From Paludibacterium sp. B53371 (GTDB lineage: Bacteria; Pseudomonadota; Gammaproteobacteria; Burkholderiales; Chromobacteriaceae): 64,000 nucleotides of DNA. The first letter of the stretch is position 1. The number at the start of each line of letters is the position of its first letter. The DNA lies in NCBI RefSeq assembly GCF_018802765.1, contig NZ_CP069163.1, forward strand, positions 186,001-250,000, in the 5' to 3' direction. The position numbers and the translations under genes are program-made. Positions 9,681 to 18,059 of this stretch are shown here, piece by piece. The notes beneath the pieces are model-generated. The model was not told the origin of the DNA, did no database searches, and saw only the letters and a program-made list of their open reading frames with translations.

Positions 9681-9881
9681 TCAAGGTCGTTGTGCCCAGA
9701 GCCGCCTGGCATGGTACTGCAAGGTAAAGCTCAGCAAGGCCAACAACACCAGATGTCCTGCCGTGAGCAGCAGGTCACCTGAGCGCAGATGACTGAGCAG
9801 GTGAGGCAGCAAAACCGCGAGAAAACCCAGGGACAGGGCGCTGCCTGTCAGGCTGGTGATCCATGTTTTTGGACATGTCAT
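9681..9881 (-). CDS. Small two-helix membrane protein, unknown
   Basis: A 66-residue frame with two hydrophobic segments, roughly residues 10-28 (LTGSALSLGFLAVLLPHLL) and 37-53 (LTAGHLVLLALLSFTL), and a basic C-terminus (ARRLWAQRP). The ATG at 9881 has GGAG at good spacing upstream on the minus strand; a longer in-frame version adds a low-quality polar extension. It lies 80 bases downstream of tcdA on the same strand, so it could be cotranscribed. No family is recognised. The ribosome site and membrane pattern support a real gene but do not prove it. Confidence 0.5.
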   Translation of the reverse strand: MTCPKTWITSLTGSALSLGFLAVLLPHLLSHLRSGDLLLTAGHLVLLALLSFTLQYHARRLWAQRP

Positions 9882-9961
9882 GGGCGTACTCCGTACCGGG
9901 TTTCCCTGAGACGCCCGATGAGGGCCGAAGTTTACCGGGCTGACCGGCTGGACAGGGGCGC

Positions 9962-10741
9962 TCAGCGCACTGCTTTGCCTTTGCTCAGCTGTTTCAGGCA
10001 CTCGGCTGCGGCAATCAGGCCGAAGCTGGCCGTGACCGCCATGCTCGCGCCAAAGCCGGCGCAGGACAGGCCCTGGGGGGCCGCGCCTTGTGAGGTGTCA
10101 CAACTGGCCTGTGGATAAATCAGCTGCTCGGTGGAGTAGATGCACGGTACTTTCATGCGGGCGTCGCGCGGGAAGCCGTGATGGCGGCGCAGGCTGTAGC
10201 GCAGCTTTGAGAGCAGTGGGTCATAGCGTGCTTCGGACAGGTCGCCAGTCTTGATCTGGGTCGGATCCATCTGCCCGCCGGCGCCGCCGCTGACGATGAA
10301 AGGCAGGCGATGGCGCACACACCAGGCGGCGATGGCAGTCTTGACGCGCAGTTCGTCAATGCAGTCGATGACGAAGTCGTAGCCGGCGCCGAGCATCTGG
10401 TCCAGATTGTCGAGGGTGACGAAGTCTTCGATCTCGGTGACCTGGCAGGCCGGATTGATGGCCAGGATACGCTGATGCAGCGCCGTGACCTTGGCCATGC
10501 CGAAGTGGGGATCCAGGGCCGGCAGTTGGCGGTTGACGTTGGATTCAGCCACGTTGTCGAGGTCGATCAGCGTCAGTTTGCCGATGGCGCTGCGCGCCAG
10601 GGCTTCCACCGCCCAGGAGCCGACGCCGCCGACGCCGATCACGCAAACGTGGGCGTTGGCAAAACGCGACAGCGCATCGTTGCCGTACAAACGGCCGATG
10701 CCGCCGAAACGGCGTTCAAGGTTGGCGCTGGGCTGGTCCAT
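9962..10741 (-). CDS. tcdA: tRNA threonylcarbamoyladenosine dehydratase (TcdA/CsdL, ThiF-E1 family)
   Basis: ATP-dependent enzyme that dehydrates t6A in tRNA to the cyclic ct6A form. The 259-residue protein has the N-terminal family motif RRFGGIGRLYG, the glycine-rich nucleotide site IGVGGVGSWAVEALARS, the DLDNVAESNVNRQ segment, and the adenylation-fold core with CIDELRVKTA. AGGA is present before the ATG at 10741; the long upstream open extension is not family-like. E. coli CsdL works with CsdA/CsdE, which are not in this window. Confidence 0.9.
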   Translation of the reverse strand: MDQPSANLERRFGGIGRLYGNDALSRFANAHVCVIGVGGVGSWAVEALARSAIGKLTLIDLDNVAESNVNRQLPALDPHFGMAKVTALHQRILAINPACQVTEIEDFVTLDNLDQMLGAGYDFVIDCIDELRVKTAIAAWCVRHRLPFIVSGGAGGQMDPTQIKTGDLSEARYDPLLSKLRYSLRRHHGFPRDARMKVPCIYSTEQLIYPQASCDTSQGAAPQGLSCAGFGASMAVTASFGLIAAAECLKQLSKGKAVR

Positions 10742-11049
10742 GTCGTTGAATTCCTGCGGGCTTTTCAAGCGGCGACAGCATACTGCAAAGGGGGCGGGCT
10801 GACTACCCTGTGGCCGGCCTGAGGCAGGCTTGCAACAGTCAGGTCGGACCGATTGGCGTGCTTGCAACGCGAGCAGCCAAATTCTGCGTGGCAAGGAGAA
10901 ATTGCTGGTGACACGCGGTGTCTCTCGCTATCGTTAGGGAGAGTCTTGCGTGTGTCACGGTCGGGTCCTGATGGCTTTCACCGTTGTTCCGTCGAGGTTC
11001 CCGTCGTTGGCCGACAAGGCTTTTCGTCGTTTCTGCAAGGGAGAGTCCC
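10742..11049. other. Intergenic region with a long imperfect hairpin
   Basis: About 308 bases between the divergent tcdA and the small zinc-ribbon gene. The region must hold both promoters. The one clear structure is an imperfect stem-loop at 10908-10958 (arms GTGACACGC and GCGTGTGTCAC, with an inner CTCTC/GAGAG stem). It lies within the probable leader of the downstream gene. No open frame in the interval has a ribosome site and protein-like composition. Confidence 0.4.
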
Positions 11050-11274
11050 ATGAAGCAGTCGCCGAGATTCGATATCGACCTCGACAAGCATTACAACGCC
11101 ACCATCGTCATTGCCTGCGATGCGTGCGGTCATGAAAGCCGGGTAGACCTGAAAGCCCTGTCGCCCGATGTCCCCGTCCGATGCAAGTGCGGTTCCCAGA
11201 TCGGCATGACGCCGCACGCCATTCTCAAAGCGCAGGAACGAGTCAGCCAGATCAAACAATCTTATGGCGTCTGA
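11050..11274 (+). CDS. Small zinc-ribbon-like protein, unknown function
   Basis: A 74-residue protein. Cysteines 23 and 26 (ACDACGHES) and 45 and 47 (RCKCGSQ) form a CxxC-18-CxC pattern that could bind one zinc ion, and the C-terminus is a predicted amphipathic helix. The start has GGGAGAG about eight bases upstream. No named family is recognised; the CxC second half is unusual for a zinc ribbon. A nucleic-acid or protein-binding role is only a guess from the fold. Confidence 0.65.
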   Translation: MKQSPRFDIDLDKHYNATIVIACDACGHESRVDLKALSPDVPVRCKCGSQIGMTPHAILKAQERVSQIKQSYGV

Positions 11275-11339
11275 CGTCTGAGCAGTCGCACAATATGCGC
11301 CGGTACGGCCGGCATGAGCCAGACGTGATGTCTGCAGTC

Positions 11340-11371
11340 AACGGCGACCCAGGGTCGCCGTTGCGTCTTTT
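11340..11371 (+). terminator. Hairpin after the zinc-ribbon gene
   Basis: An 11-bp inverted repeat AACGGCGACCC (11340-11350) / GGGTCGCCGTT (11352-11362) is separated by one base, so the real loop opens a few pairs. A short T4 run follows after GCGTC. The weak U-tract makes termination probable but not certain. The same AACGGCGACC arm recurs in the terminator at 48827. Confidence 0.6.
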
Positions 11372-11386
11372 AAATTGGGGAAAAAC

Positions 11387-12415
11387 ATGCAGTGGATCGA
11401 TATGCGCAGTGATACCGTCACCCAGCCGACACCCGCCATGCGGGCGGCGATGGCACAGGCGGCGGTAGGGGATGATGTCTATGGTGATGACCCGACCGTG
11501 TGTGAACTGGAGCGGCAGGCGGCGCAGAAGGTCGGCATGGCGGACGCTCTGTTCGTGCCCAGCGGCACCATGGGCAACCAGCTGGCATTGTTTACCCACT
11601 GTCAGCGTGGCAATGAGGTGATTGCCGCCGATGACTGCCACATCATCTGGCATGAGGCTGGTGCAGCGGCCGTGATTGCCGGTGTGCAGATGCGCACGGT
11701 CGACAGCGTCGATGGCCTGATGCCACCCGAGGCCGTGGCCAGCCGGATCCGCATTGGCGATGACATCCATTTCCCGAAAACCGGTCTGATCTGCCTGGAA
11801 AATGCCCACTCTGGCGGCCGGGTCCTGCCACTAAGCTATATGCAGGCGATCCGTGCCATCGCCCGGGACCATGCTATTCCGGTGCATCTGGATGGTGCCC
11901 GGGTCTTCAATGCCGCAGTCAGCCTTGGCGTGGATGTGCGCGAGATCACTGCGCAGGTCGACAGTGTGATGTTCTGCCTGTCGAAAGGTCTGGCGGCGCC
12001 GGTCGGCTCGATTCTTGCCGGCTCGTCCGCCTTCATTGCCCAGGCAAGGCGCAAGCGCAAGCTGCTTGGTGGCGGCATGCGTCAGGTCGGTGTGCTGGCT
12101 GCGCCGGGTCTGCTGGCCCTCAACGAAATGAGCCAGCGACTGCACGAAGACCATGCTCATGCCCGCTATATGGCGCAGCAATTGGCCGGACTGCCCGGTA
12201 TCGAGCTGGATCTGCAGACCGTGGACATCAATCTGGTGTGGTTCACGGTACCGCCGACCCTGTCTGCCGAGCGACTGATGCAGGCGCTGGAGCAGGCCGG
12301 CATCAAGGCCAACCCGCCGGAAGCCGGACGCATGCGGCTGGTGACGCACTGGCAGATCGGCCGGGAAGAAATCGACCGTGTGGTTGCCGTGCTGCGCACG
12401 GTGCTGGCGGCCTGA
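11387..12415 (+). CDS. ltaE: Low-specificity L-threonine aldolase
   Basis: PLP enzyme cleaving L-threonine or allo-threonine to glycine and acetaldehyde. The 342-residue protein has the N-terminal motif IDMRSDTVTQPT, the GDDVYGDDPTV loop, the HLDGAR region that contacts PLP, and the PLP lysine in FCLSKGLAAPVGS near residue 200. ATG 11387 follows GGGG six bases upstream; an in-frame TTG four codons earlier is less likely. It stands between a hairpin and the S9 peptidase gene, with only 49 bases to the latter. Confidence 0.92.
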   Translation: MQWIDMRSDTVTQPTPAMRAAMAQAAVGDDVYGDDPTVCELERQAAQKVGMADALFVPSGTMGNQLALFTHCQRGNEVIAADDCHIIWHEAGAAAVIAGVQMRTVDSVDGLMPPEAVASRIRIGDDIHFPKTGLICLENAHSGGRVLPLSYMQAIRAIARDHAIPVHLDGARVFNAAVSLGVDVREITAQVDSVMFCLSKGLAAPVGSILAGSSAFIAQARRKRKLLGGGMRQVGVLAAPGLLALNEMSQRLHEDHAHARYMAQQLAGLPGIELDLQTVDINLVWFTVPPTLSAERLMQALEQAGIKANPPEAGRMRLVTHWQIGREEIDRVVAVLRTVLAA

Positions 12416-12464
12416 GTCGGGGCTTTGTGTTACCCTCGCGGCTTCCGCGACGAACCCGAATACC

Positions 12465-14480
12465 ATGACTGCTTACGCTGACCCCTATCTCTGGCTGGAA
12501 GAACTCGACAGTGACGAAGCCGTGCGCTGGGTCGAGGCACAAAATGCCCGTACCAGCGCCGTGCTGGATGCCGATGCACGCTTTGCCCCCCTGCAGGCCG
12601 AGATCCTGCAAACCTTGCGTGACACCCGGCAGATTCCCTATTTCAACCAGCATGGCGAGTGGCTGTACAACTTCCACCAGAGCGAGGCGCAGCCGCGTGG
12701 CGTGTATCGGCGTACCACGCTGGCGGCCTACCGCGCGGGAGCCAGCGATTGGCAGGTGGTGCTTGATATTGATCAACTGGCCGCCGCCGAGCAGCAGGAC
12801 TGGTATCTCGAAGGGGTGTCCCATTACACCCTGGGGCCCGCGCGCTGCCTGCTGACACTGTGTCTGGGCGGCAGTGATGCCGCGGTGACCCGCGAGTACG
12901 ATCTGGAGGCCGCGGCCTTTGTCGAGGGGGGATTCAGCCTGCCCTTCGGCAAGAATCATGTTGCATGGCGCGATCAGGACAGCCTGTTTGTCTGTCCGGC
13001 CTGGGAGGCGCGGCAATGCTCGCGTGCCGGCTATCCGCGCGAGGTCTGGCTGCTCGAGCGTGGTCAGGACTGGTCGCAGGCCCGTCGGCTGTTTACCGCC
13101 CCGGTCAGTGCGATGATGGTCACGGCCTGGCGCTTTCTTGATTGCGCGGGCGGCTGGCTGGACATGATCGAAGCTTCCGATGGCTTTTACCGCAAGCGCT
13201 ATCACTTGCTGCGAGCGGACTTGAGTACGCAGCCGCTGCCGCTGCCGGCCGATGCCGAAGTGCTGGCCTGGCTGCATGGCGATTTGCTGGTCAAGCTGGC
13301 CCAGCCCTGGACGCATGCCGGGCAGACCCTGCCGGCCGGTGCGCTCATCACCTACCGGGTCGACAATGGCGTGGTGGCACCCCTGTTGTGTCCCGGGGTG
13401 CGCGCCTCGGTCGAGTCGGTCGAGTGCAGTCGCGGCTTTATTCTGGTGAATCTGCTGGAGAATGTGAAAAGCCGTTTGCTGGCTTTTCGCTGGCAGCAGG
13501 GACAATGGTGCGAGGTGGCCTTGCAGGCCCAGTCGGATGGCGTGATCGAATTTGTCGACCAGCCCTGGGACACCGACGTACTGTATTACAGCTATAGCGA
13601 CTTTCTGACCCCGACCGGCCTGTATCGCCTCGAGCTGCCGCTGGGCTCGCCGGAATGCCTGCGCGCCCAGCCGGCGGCCTTCGATGCCTCGCGTTTTGTC
13701 GCCGAACAGTGGCATGCCCGTGCCGCCGATGGCACCGACATTCCTTATTTCATCGTGCATGCCCGCGATCTGCCCCGCGACGGACAGGCCCCGACCCTGC
13801 TGTATGGTTATGGCGGCTTTGAGGTGGCCATGTTGCCGTATTACATGGATAACTTCGGGCCGCACTGGCTGGAAAAGGGCGGGGTTTTCGTGGTGGCCAA
13901 TATCCGAGGCGGTGGCGAGTTTGGCCCGGCCTGGCACCAGGCGGCACAAGGGGTTCGGCGTGCGGTCAGTTTTGAAGATTTCATCTGTGTGGCCGAGGAC
14001 CTGATTGCACGGGGCGTCACCCGACCCGACCGGCTGGCCATCGAAGGGGGCAGCAATGGCGGTTTGCTCGTCGGCGCCGCCATGGTGCGTCGTCCCGAGC
14101 TGTTCCGTGCAGTCGTGTGCGAGGTGCCGCTGCTGGACATGCTGGGCTATACCCGGCTGCTGGCCGGTGCCAGCTGGATCGACGAGTATGGCGATCCGGA
14201 CGATGCTGCTCAGCGTCCGCATCTGCAGGCCTACTCGCCCTATCATCAACTGCAGCCTGGGAAGGGTTACCCGCGAGCGCTGTTTACCACCAGCCGGCGC
14301 GATGACCGGGTTCATCCGGCCCATGCACGCAAGATGGTGGCGCAACTCAATGCGCTCGGTCATGCCCCGCTGTTTTACGAGACCGACAGTGGCGGTCATG
14401 GCGGGAATGCCGGTCAGGCTCAGACCGCGACCGATCTGGCGCGGGTGCTGGTGTATCTGTATCAGCAGCTGTTTGACTGA
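12465..14480 (+). CDS. Prolyl oligopeptidase family serine peptidase (S9A)
   Basis: A 671-residue cytoplasmic-type peptidase without signal peptide. The N-terminus DPYLWLEELDSDEAVRWVE is typical of S9A enzymes, followed by a beta-propeller region to about residue 420 and the alpha/beta-hydrolase domain. The catalytic Ser is in GGSNGG near residue 529, Asp in SRRDDRVHP near 612, and His in SGGHGGNAG near 644. It could be prolyl endopeptidase or oligopeptidase B-like; the sequence alone does not settle specificity. With oppABCDF in the same neighbourhood a role in intracellular peptide breakdown is reasonable, but the genes are not linked in an operon. Confidence 0.9.
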   Translation: MTAYADPYLWLEELDSDEAVRWVEAQNARTSAVLDADARFAPLQAEILQTLRDTRQIPYFNQHGEWLYNFHQSEAQPRGVYRRTTLAAYRAGASDWQVVLDIDQLAAAEQQDWYLEGVSHYTLGPARCLLTLCLGGSDAAVTREYDLEAAAFVEGGFSLPFGKNHVAWRDQDSLFVCPAWEARQCSRAGYPREVWLLERGQDWSQARRLFTAPVSAMMVTAWRFLDCAGGWLDMIEASDGFYRKRYHLLRADLSTQPLPLPADAEVLAWLHGDLLVKLAQPWTHAGQTLPAGALITYRVDNGVVAPLLCPGVRASVESVECSRGFILVNLLENVKSRLLAFRWQQGQWCEVALQAQSDGVIEFVDQPWDTDVLYYSYSDFLTPTGLYRLELPLGSPECLRAQPAAFDASRFVAEQWHARAADGTDIPYFIVHARDLPRDGQAPTLLYGYGGFEVAMLPYYMDNFGPHWLEKGGVFVVANIRGGGEFGPAWHQAAQGVRRAVSFEDFICVAEDLIARGVTRPDRLAIEGGSNGGLLVGAAMVRRPELFRAVVCEVPLLDMLGYTRLLAGASWIDEYGDPDDAAQRPHLQAYSPYHQLQPGKGYPRALFTTSRRDDRVHPAHARKMVAQLNALGHAPLFYETDSGGHGGNAGQAQTATDLARVLVYLYQQLFD

Positions 14481-14506
14481 GCCGGTCCCCGCCGGTTTGC
14501 TGGGGG

Positions 14507-15133
14507 CTACTGATCGAGCTGGCTCTCGAGTTCGGCCAGCCGGGTGCGCAGTGCCTCGACCTGTGCTTCCAGGGCAGCCACCCGTCCGGCCAGCCCGACA
14601 TCGATCTCGCTGCACGCTTGTGCCATCTGCTGCGGTTCGCCGCTGAGCAGGTGCGCCCAGCGCGCCTCGCGTGCCCCCGGTTGTCTGGCCAGTTTCAGCG
14701 CCATGGGCGGATACTTGTCCGCCAGCGCCAGCAGGGCACTTTCGACCTCTTCCGTGCTGGAGAAGGCATAGATCCGTCCGCTGCGTGCACGGATTTCGGC
14801 GGCGGTCTGGGCGCCGCGCAGCATCAGCAAGGCCAGGGCCGCCAGTCTGGCGCCGTCAATATTCCAGGCGTAGTTGAGGCGATGCTCGTATTTGGCCACC
14901 CGGCTGCCGGCCGGCGTGCGTTCGGCGATCAGCTTCTGCGCCATCAGGCTGTCCAGCGCGGCGAGAATGTCGCTCTCGCTCAGTTGCATGACCGGCTCGC
15001 GGCTGGTCAGCTGATTGCAGGCGCCGGTCAGCGCGTTGAGCGTCAGCGGATAGGCATCCGGCGTCAGCGCCTGTTTCTCCACCAGTACGCTCAAGACCCG
15101 GACTTCAACGGCATCCAGTTGATAGCCATCCAT
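14507..15133 (-). CDS. YceH family (DUF480) protein
   Basis: A 208-residue protein with the DUF480 layout: tandem winged-helix segments starting LDAVEVRVLSVLVEKQALTP and containing YPLTLNALTGACNQ and SREPVM. A C-terminal coiled coil follows (VAALEAQVEALRTRLAELES). GGAGG lies before ATG 15133, which decides the start against a longer open frame. The winged-helix fold implies nucleic-acid binding, but no molecular function is established for this family. It converges on the S9 peptidase gene 26 bases away without a clear terminator. Confidence 0.85.
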   Translation of the reverse strand: MDGYQLDAVEVRVLSVLVEKQALTPDAYPLTLNALTGACNQLTSREPVMQLSESDILAALDSLMAQKLIAERTPAGSRVAKYEHRLNYAWNIDGARLAALALLMLRGAQTAAEIRARSGRIYAFSSTEEVESALLALADKYPPMALKLARQPGAREARWAHLLSGEPQQMAQACSEIDVGLAGRVAALEAQVEALRTRLAELESQLDQ

Positions 15134-15246
15134 AAACCGCCTCCTGCATGGGTAAAAATGCGATTCTAGCACCGGGATGCGGTACGGCAGTTGACAGCTT
15201 TGTCTGACGACGCCACCCTGACGGCTTTTCCAGCCTGCCACCTGCC

Positions 15247-16011
15247 ATGATCCGTGCCGATTTGTTGCTCGTTGCCCTGGGGTTGGCCCCTTCGCGGACC
15301 AATGCCCAAAATCTGATTGATGCCGGTCGCGTCAGCGCCGAGATCGACGGCCGTCTGGTGCCGGTCAACAAGTCCGGCCAGAAGTTTCCCCCTGATTTTG
15401 CTGCTTTCCAGGTCCGCCCTGACCCGGCTGATCGTTATGTCTCGCGTGGCGGTCTGAAAATGGCCGGCGCGTTGCAGTCGGCCCAACTCGATGTGCGGGG
15501 GATGAGCGTGCTGGATGTCGGTCAGTCGACCGGGGGCTTTACCGATTGTGTGCTGCAGGCTGGTGCGTGCCGGGTGGTCGGGGTGGATGTCGGCCATGAC
15601 CAGCTGGCGGCGCGGCTGCGCAGCGATGCGCGCGTGCGTTTCTTTGAGGGGGTGAATGCCCGGGCGCTGGATCCGTCGATATTGCTGGCAGCCAATGAGG
15701 CGCAGCCCTTCGACCTGGTGATTGGCGATGTGTCGTTCATTTCCCTGACTCTGGTGCTGCCTTCTGCGCTGGCCCTGTTGCGTCCGGGCGGCTACCTGCT
15801 GTCGCTGGTCAAGCCGCAGTTTGAAGTGGGCCGCGAAGGCATCGGTCGTGGTGGCATTGTGCGCGATCCACGGCTGTATGACGGTGTTCGTCGCAAGATG
15901 AGCGATGCACTGGCCGCCGAGGGGATGCAATTGCTGAAGTGGTTCGACAGCCCGATTACCGGAGGGGACGGTAATCGCGAGTTTTTTGTCTTTGCCAGGA
16001 AGGCAGATTAA
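15247..16011 (+). CDS. tlyA: TlyA-family rRNA (cytidine-2'-O)-methyltransferase
   Basis: The 254-residue protein joins an N-terminal S4 RNA-binding domain (MIRADLLLVALGLAPSRT) to an FtsJ-type methyltransferase. The SAM site is VLDVGQSTGGFTDCVLQ, and the DLVIGDVSFIS strand and LVKPQFE motif follow. Family members 2'-O-methylate rRNA; some were earlier described as hemolysins. No obvious ribosome site precedes the ATG. The stop codon overlaps the stop of the convergent uspA-like gene. Confidence 0.88.
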   Translation: MIRADLLLVALGLAPSRTNAQNLIDAGRVSAEIDGRLVPVNKSGQKFPPDFAAFQVRPDPADRYVSRGGLKMAGALQSAQLDVRGMSVLDVGQSTGGFTDCVLQAGACRVVGVDVGHDQLAARLRSDARVRFFEGVNARALDPSILLAANEAQPFDLVIGDVSFISLTLVLPSALALLRPGGYLLSLVKPQFEVGREGIGRGGIVRDPRLYDGVRRKMSDALAAEGMQLLKWFDSPITGGDGNREFFVFARKAD

Positions 16012-16505
16012 GCATTGCTCATGGTTTGTGGGGCTGGTGTGCTGGCCCTGGCCGGGTTGTAACGCACCATCATCATCGGGCAGGAGGCCTGACGCATGAC
16101 ATGCTCGCTGAAGCTGCCCATCAGCATGTGACGCATCCCTCCCTGGCCATGCGTGGCCAGCACCAGCAGATCGGCATCAACCTCCCGGGCAAAGCGAGTC
16201 AGTACCATCGCCATATCCCGCTTGCCATGCCAGCATTCTCCCAGATAGTGCCGTACCTCGATGTCCGCGGCTGCCTGTATTTGGCGGCAGGCCTGCGCCA
16301 GGAGGGTTTGTCCGTGCAGCCTGGCTTGCGCCAGGCTTTCCGCCAGCGGAATCAGCTCATGATCGCCCCGGGCCAACTGCTGCAGGTCGAGCAGGTGGAC
16401 CACGGTCAGGGCGGCCTGCATTTGCCTGGCCAGTTGTGCCGCCTCCTGCAATGCATGGCTGGCAGAAGGGCTGCCATCGACGGCAGCAATGATATGTCGA
16501 TACAT
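16008..16505 (-). CDS. UspA-family universal stress protein
   Basis: A single-domain 165-residue Usp protein: N-terminal HIIAAVDGSPSASHAL, central helices, and the nucleotide-loop pattern G-x9-GS in THGQGGMRHMLMGS near residue 120-135. This points to the ATP-binding subgroup, although the first glycine of the usual G-2x-G motif is Ala here. Usp proteins aid survival under stress by an unsettled mechanism. AGGC lies upstream of the ATG. The 3' end overlaps tlyA by four bases on the opposite strand. Confidence 0.85.
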   Translation of the reverse strand: MYRHIIAAVDGSPSASHALQEAAQLARQMQAALTVVHLLDLQQLARGDHELIPLAESLAQARLHGQTLLAQACRQIQAAADIEVRHYLGECWHGKRDMAMVLTRFAREVDADLLVLATHGQGGMRHMLMGSFSEHVMRQASCPMMMVRYNPARASTPAPQTMSNA

Positions 16506-16560
16506 GGCGATGCCTGCTTGGTGTCATGGCAATCACGGCGAGTGATGAGCTCCGCGGCCG

Positions 16561-16595
16561 GCAAAGAAAAATGCCCACCCGAGTGGGGGTGGGCA
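16561..16595 (-). terminator. Terminator on the minus strand downstream of proA
   Basis: A perfect 9-bp stem TGCCCACCC (16572-16580) / GGGTGGGCA (16587-16595). Read on the minus strand it is followed by TTTTTCTTT. It stands about 205 bases past the proA stop and upstream of the uspA-like gene. Confidence 0.75.
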
Positions 16596-16731
16596 GAAAT
16601 GGCTGCGGGGGGCCAATGAGCCCTGTAACCAGGAGACTCATTAGCCGTTTTATGCAACTTGTCGGGGCTTTGCCAAAAGAAAAGTGGCATTTAAGTGGTA
16701 GTACTTAGGAGCCTCGAATCACTCCACATCT

Positions 16732-16762
16732 TGTGAACAGCTTGTGCACAGCTTGTCCACAT
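16732..16762 (+). repeat. Three DnaA-box-like 9-mers at 11-bp spacing
   Basis: TTGTGAACA (16732), TTGTGCACA (16743) and TTGTCCACA (16754) repeat with an exact 11-base period. Against the DnaA consensus TTWTNCACA the last two differ only at position 3, and the first at two positions. They lie between the proA stop and its terminator. Function is unproven. Confidence 0.45.
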
Positions 16763-16799
16763 CTCCCGGTTGTGGCATGGCATGGGCCATGCCGAAAAC

Positions 16800-18059
16800 T
16801 CATTGCCGGATCTGGCCGTCCCCGAGTACGACCCATTTCTGGCTGGTCAGGCCGAGCAGCCCGACTGGCCCGCGTGCATGGATCTTGTCGGTCGAAATGC
16901 CGATCTCTGCGCCCAGACCATATTCGAAGCCATCGGCGAAGCGGGTACTGGCATTGACCATCACACTGGCAGAATCCACCTCGCGCAGGAAACGCCGTGC
17001 CCGCGTGTAGTTTTCGGTCACGATGGCATCGGTATGGTGGCTGCCATAGTGATTGATGTGCTCGATCGCCTGATCCAGATCGTCGACGACGCGCACGGCC
17101 AGAATGGGCGCCAGATACTCCGTAAACCAGTCTTCTTCGCTGGCCGCCTGTACCGAGGCGCCCAGCAGGGCCACCGTCCGTTCGCAGCCGCGCAAAGCTA
17201 CACCCTTGTCGCCATAGGCGGCGGCCAGTTGCGGCAGCAGCGCAGCGGCCATGGCCTGATGAACCAGCAGGGTCTCCATGGTGTTGCAGGTACCATAACG
17301 GTGGGTCTTGGCATTGACGGCAATGGCGATGGCCTTTGCGGGATCGGCTGCCTCATCGATGAAAACGTGGCAGTTGCCATCCAGATGCTTGATCACCGGT
17401 ACGCGCGCCTCGGCACTGATGCGGGCGATCAGCCCCTTGCCGCCGCGCGGCACCAGGACGTCGACGTACTCCGGCATGGTGATCAGGGCGCCAACCGCGG
17501 CACGGTCAGTGGTTTCGATGACCTGCACGGCGGTCTGCGGCAAGCCGGCAGCCTGCAGCCCTTCGCGCACACAGGCGGCGATGGCCTGATTGCAATGAAA
17601 GGCCTCGGAGCCTCCGCGCAGGATGGCGGCATTGCCGGATTTCAGGCACAGGGCGGCAGCGTCGGCGGTGACGTTCGGCCGCGCTTCGTAAATGATGCCG
17701 ACCACACCCAGCGGCACGCGCATCTTGCCCAGCTGGATGCCGGACGGACGATAGCTGAAGTCGCTCATCTCGCCGACCGGGTCCGGCAGCGCGGCAACCT
17801 GGCGCAGGCCTTCGGCCATGGCGCTGATGCCCTTGTCGCTCAGGGTCAGCCGGTCAAGCAGAGCGGGCTCCAGCCCGGCCGCTTCAGCCGCTGCCAGATC
17901 CTGGCGGTTGGCTTCGGCCAATTGGCTGCGATCGCGTTCGATGGCATCCGCCATGGCCAGCAGGGCGCGATTCTTCTGCTCGCTGTCGGCACGGGCCAGC
18001 TGTCGGCTGGCGGCCCGGGCAGCGCGACCAACGGTCTGCATATAGTCGTGAATCGTCAT
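16800..18059 (-). CDS. proA: Gamma-glutamyl phosphate reductase
   Basis: NADPH-dependent reduction of gamma-glutamyl phosphate to glutamate semialdehyde in proline synthesis. The 419-residue protein has the aldehyde-dehydrogenase fold with the catalytic Cys in [11 protein letters not shown] near residue 255, the VPRGGKGLI and [12 protein letters not shown] segments, and a C-terminal [16 protein letters not shown], all diagnostic for ProA. Length matches the family. proB is not adjacent. A GGGAC precedes the ATG. Transcription ends at the minus-strand hairpin 205 bases downstream. Confidence 0.95.
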   Translation of the reverse strand: MTIHDYMQTVGRAARAASRQLARADSEQKNRALLAMADAIERDRSQLAEANRQDLAAAEAAGLEPALLDRLTLSDKGISAMAEGLRQVAALPDPVGEMSDFSYRPSGIQLGKMRVPLGVVGIIYEARPNVTADAAALCLKSGNAAILRGGSEAFHCNQAIAACVREGLQAAGLPQTAVQVIETTDRAAVGALITMPEYVDVLVPRGGKGLIARISAEARVPVIKHLDGNCHVFIDEAADPAKAIAIAVNAKTHRYGTCNTMETLLVHQAMAAALLPQLAAAYGDKGVALRGCERTVALLGASVQAASEEDWFTEYLAPILAVRVVDDLDQAIEHINHYGSHHTDAIVTENYTRARRFLREVDSASVMVNASTRFADGFEYGLGAEIGISTDKIHARGPVGLLGLTSQKWVVLGDGQIRQ

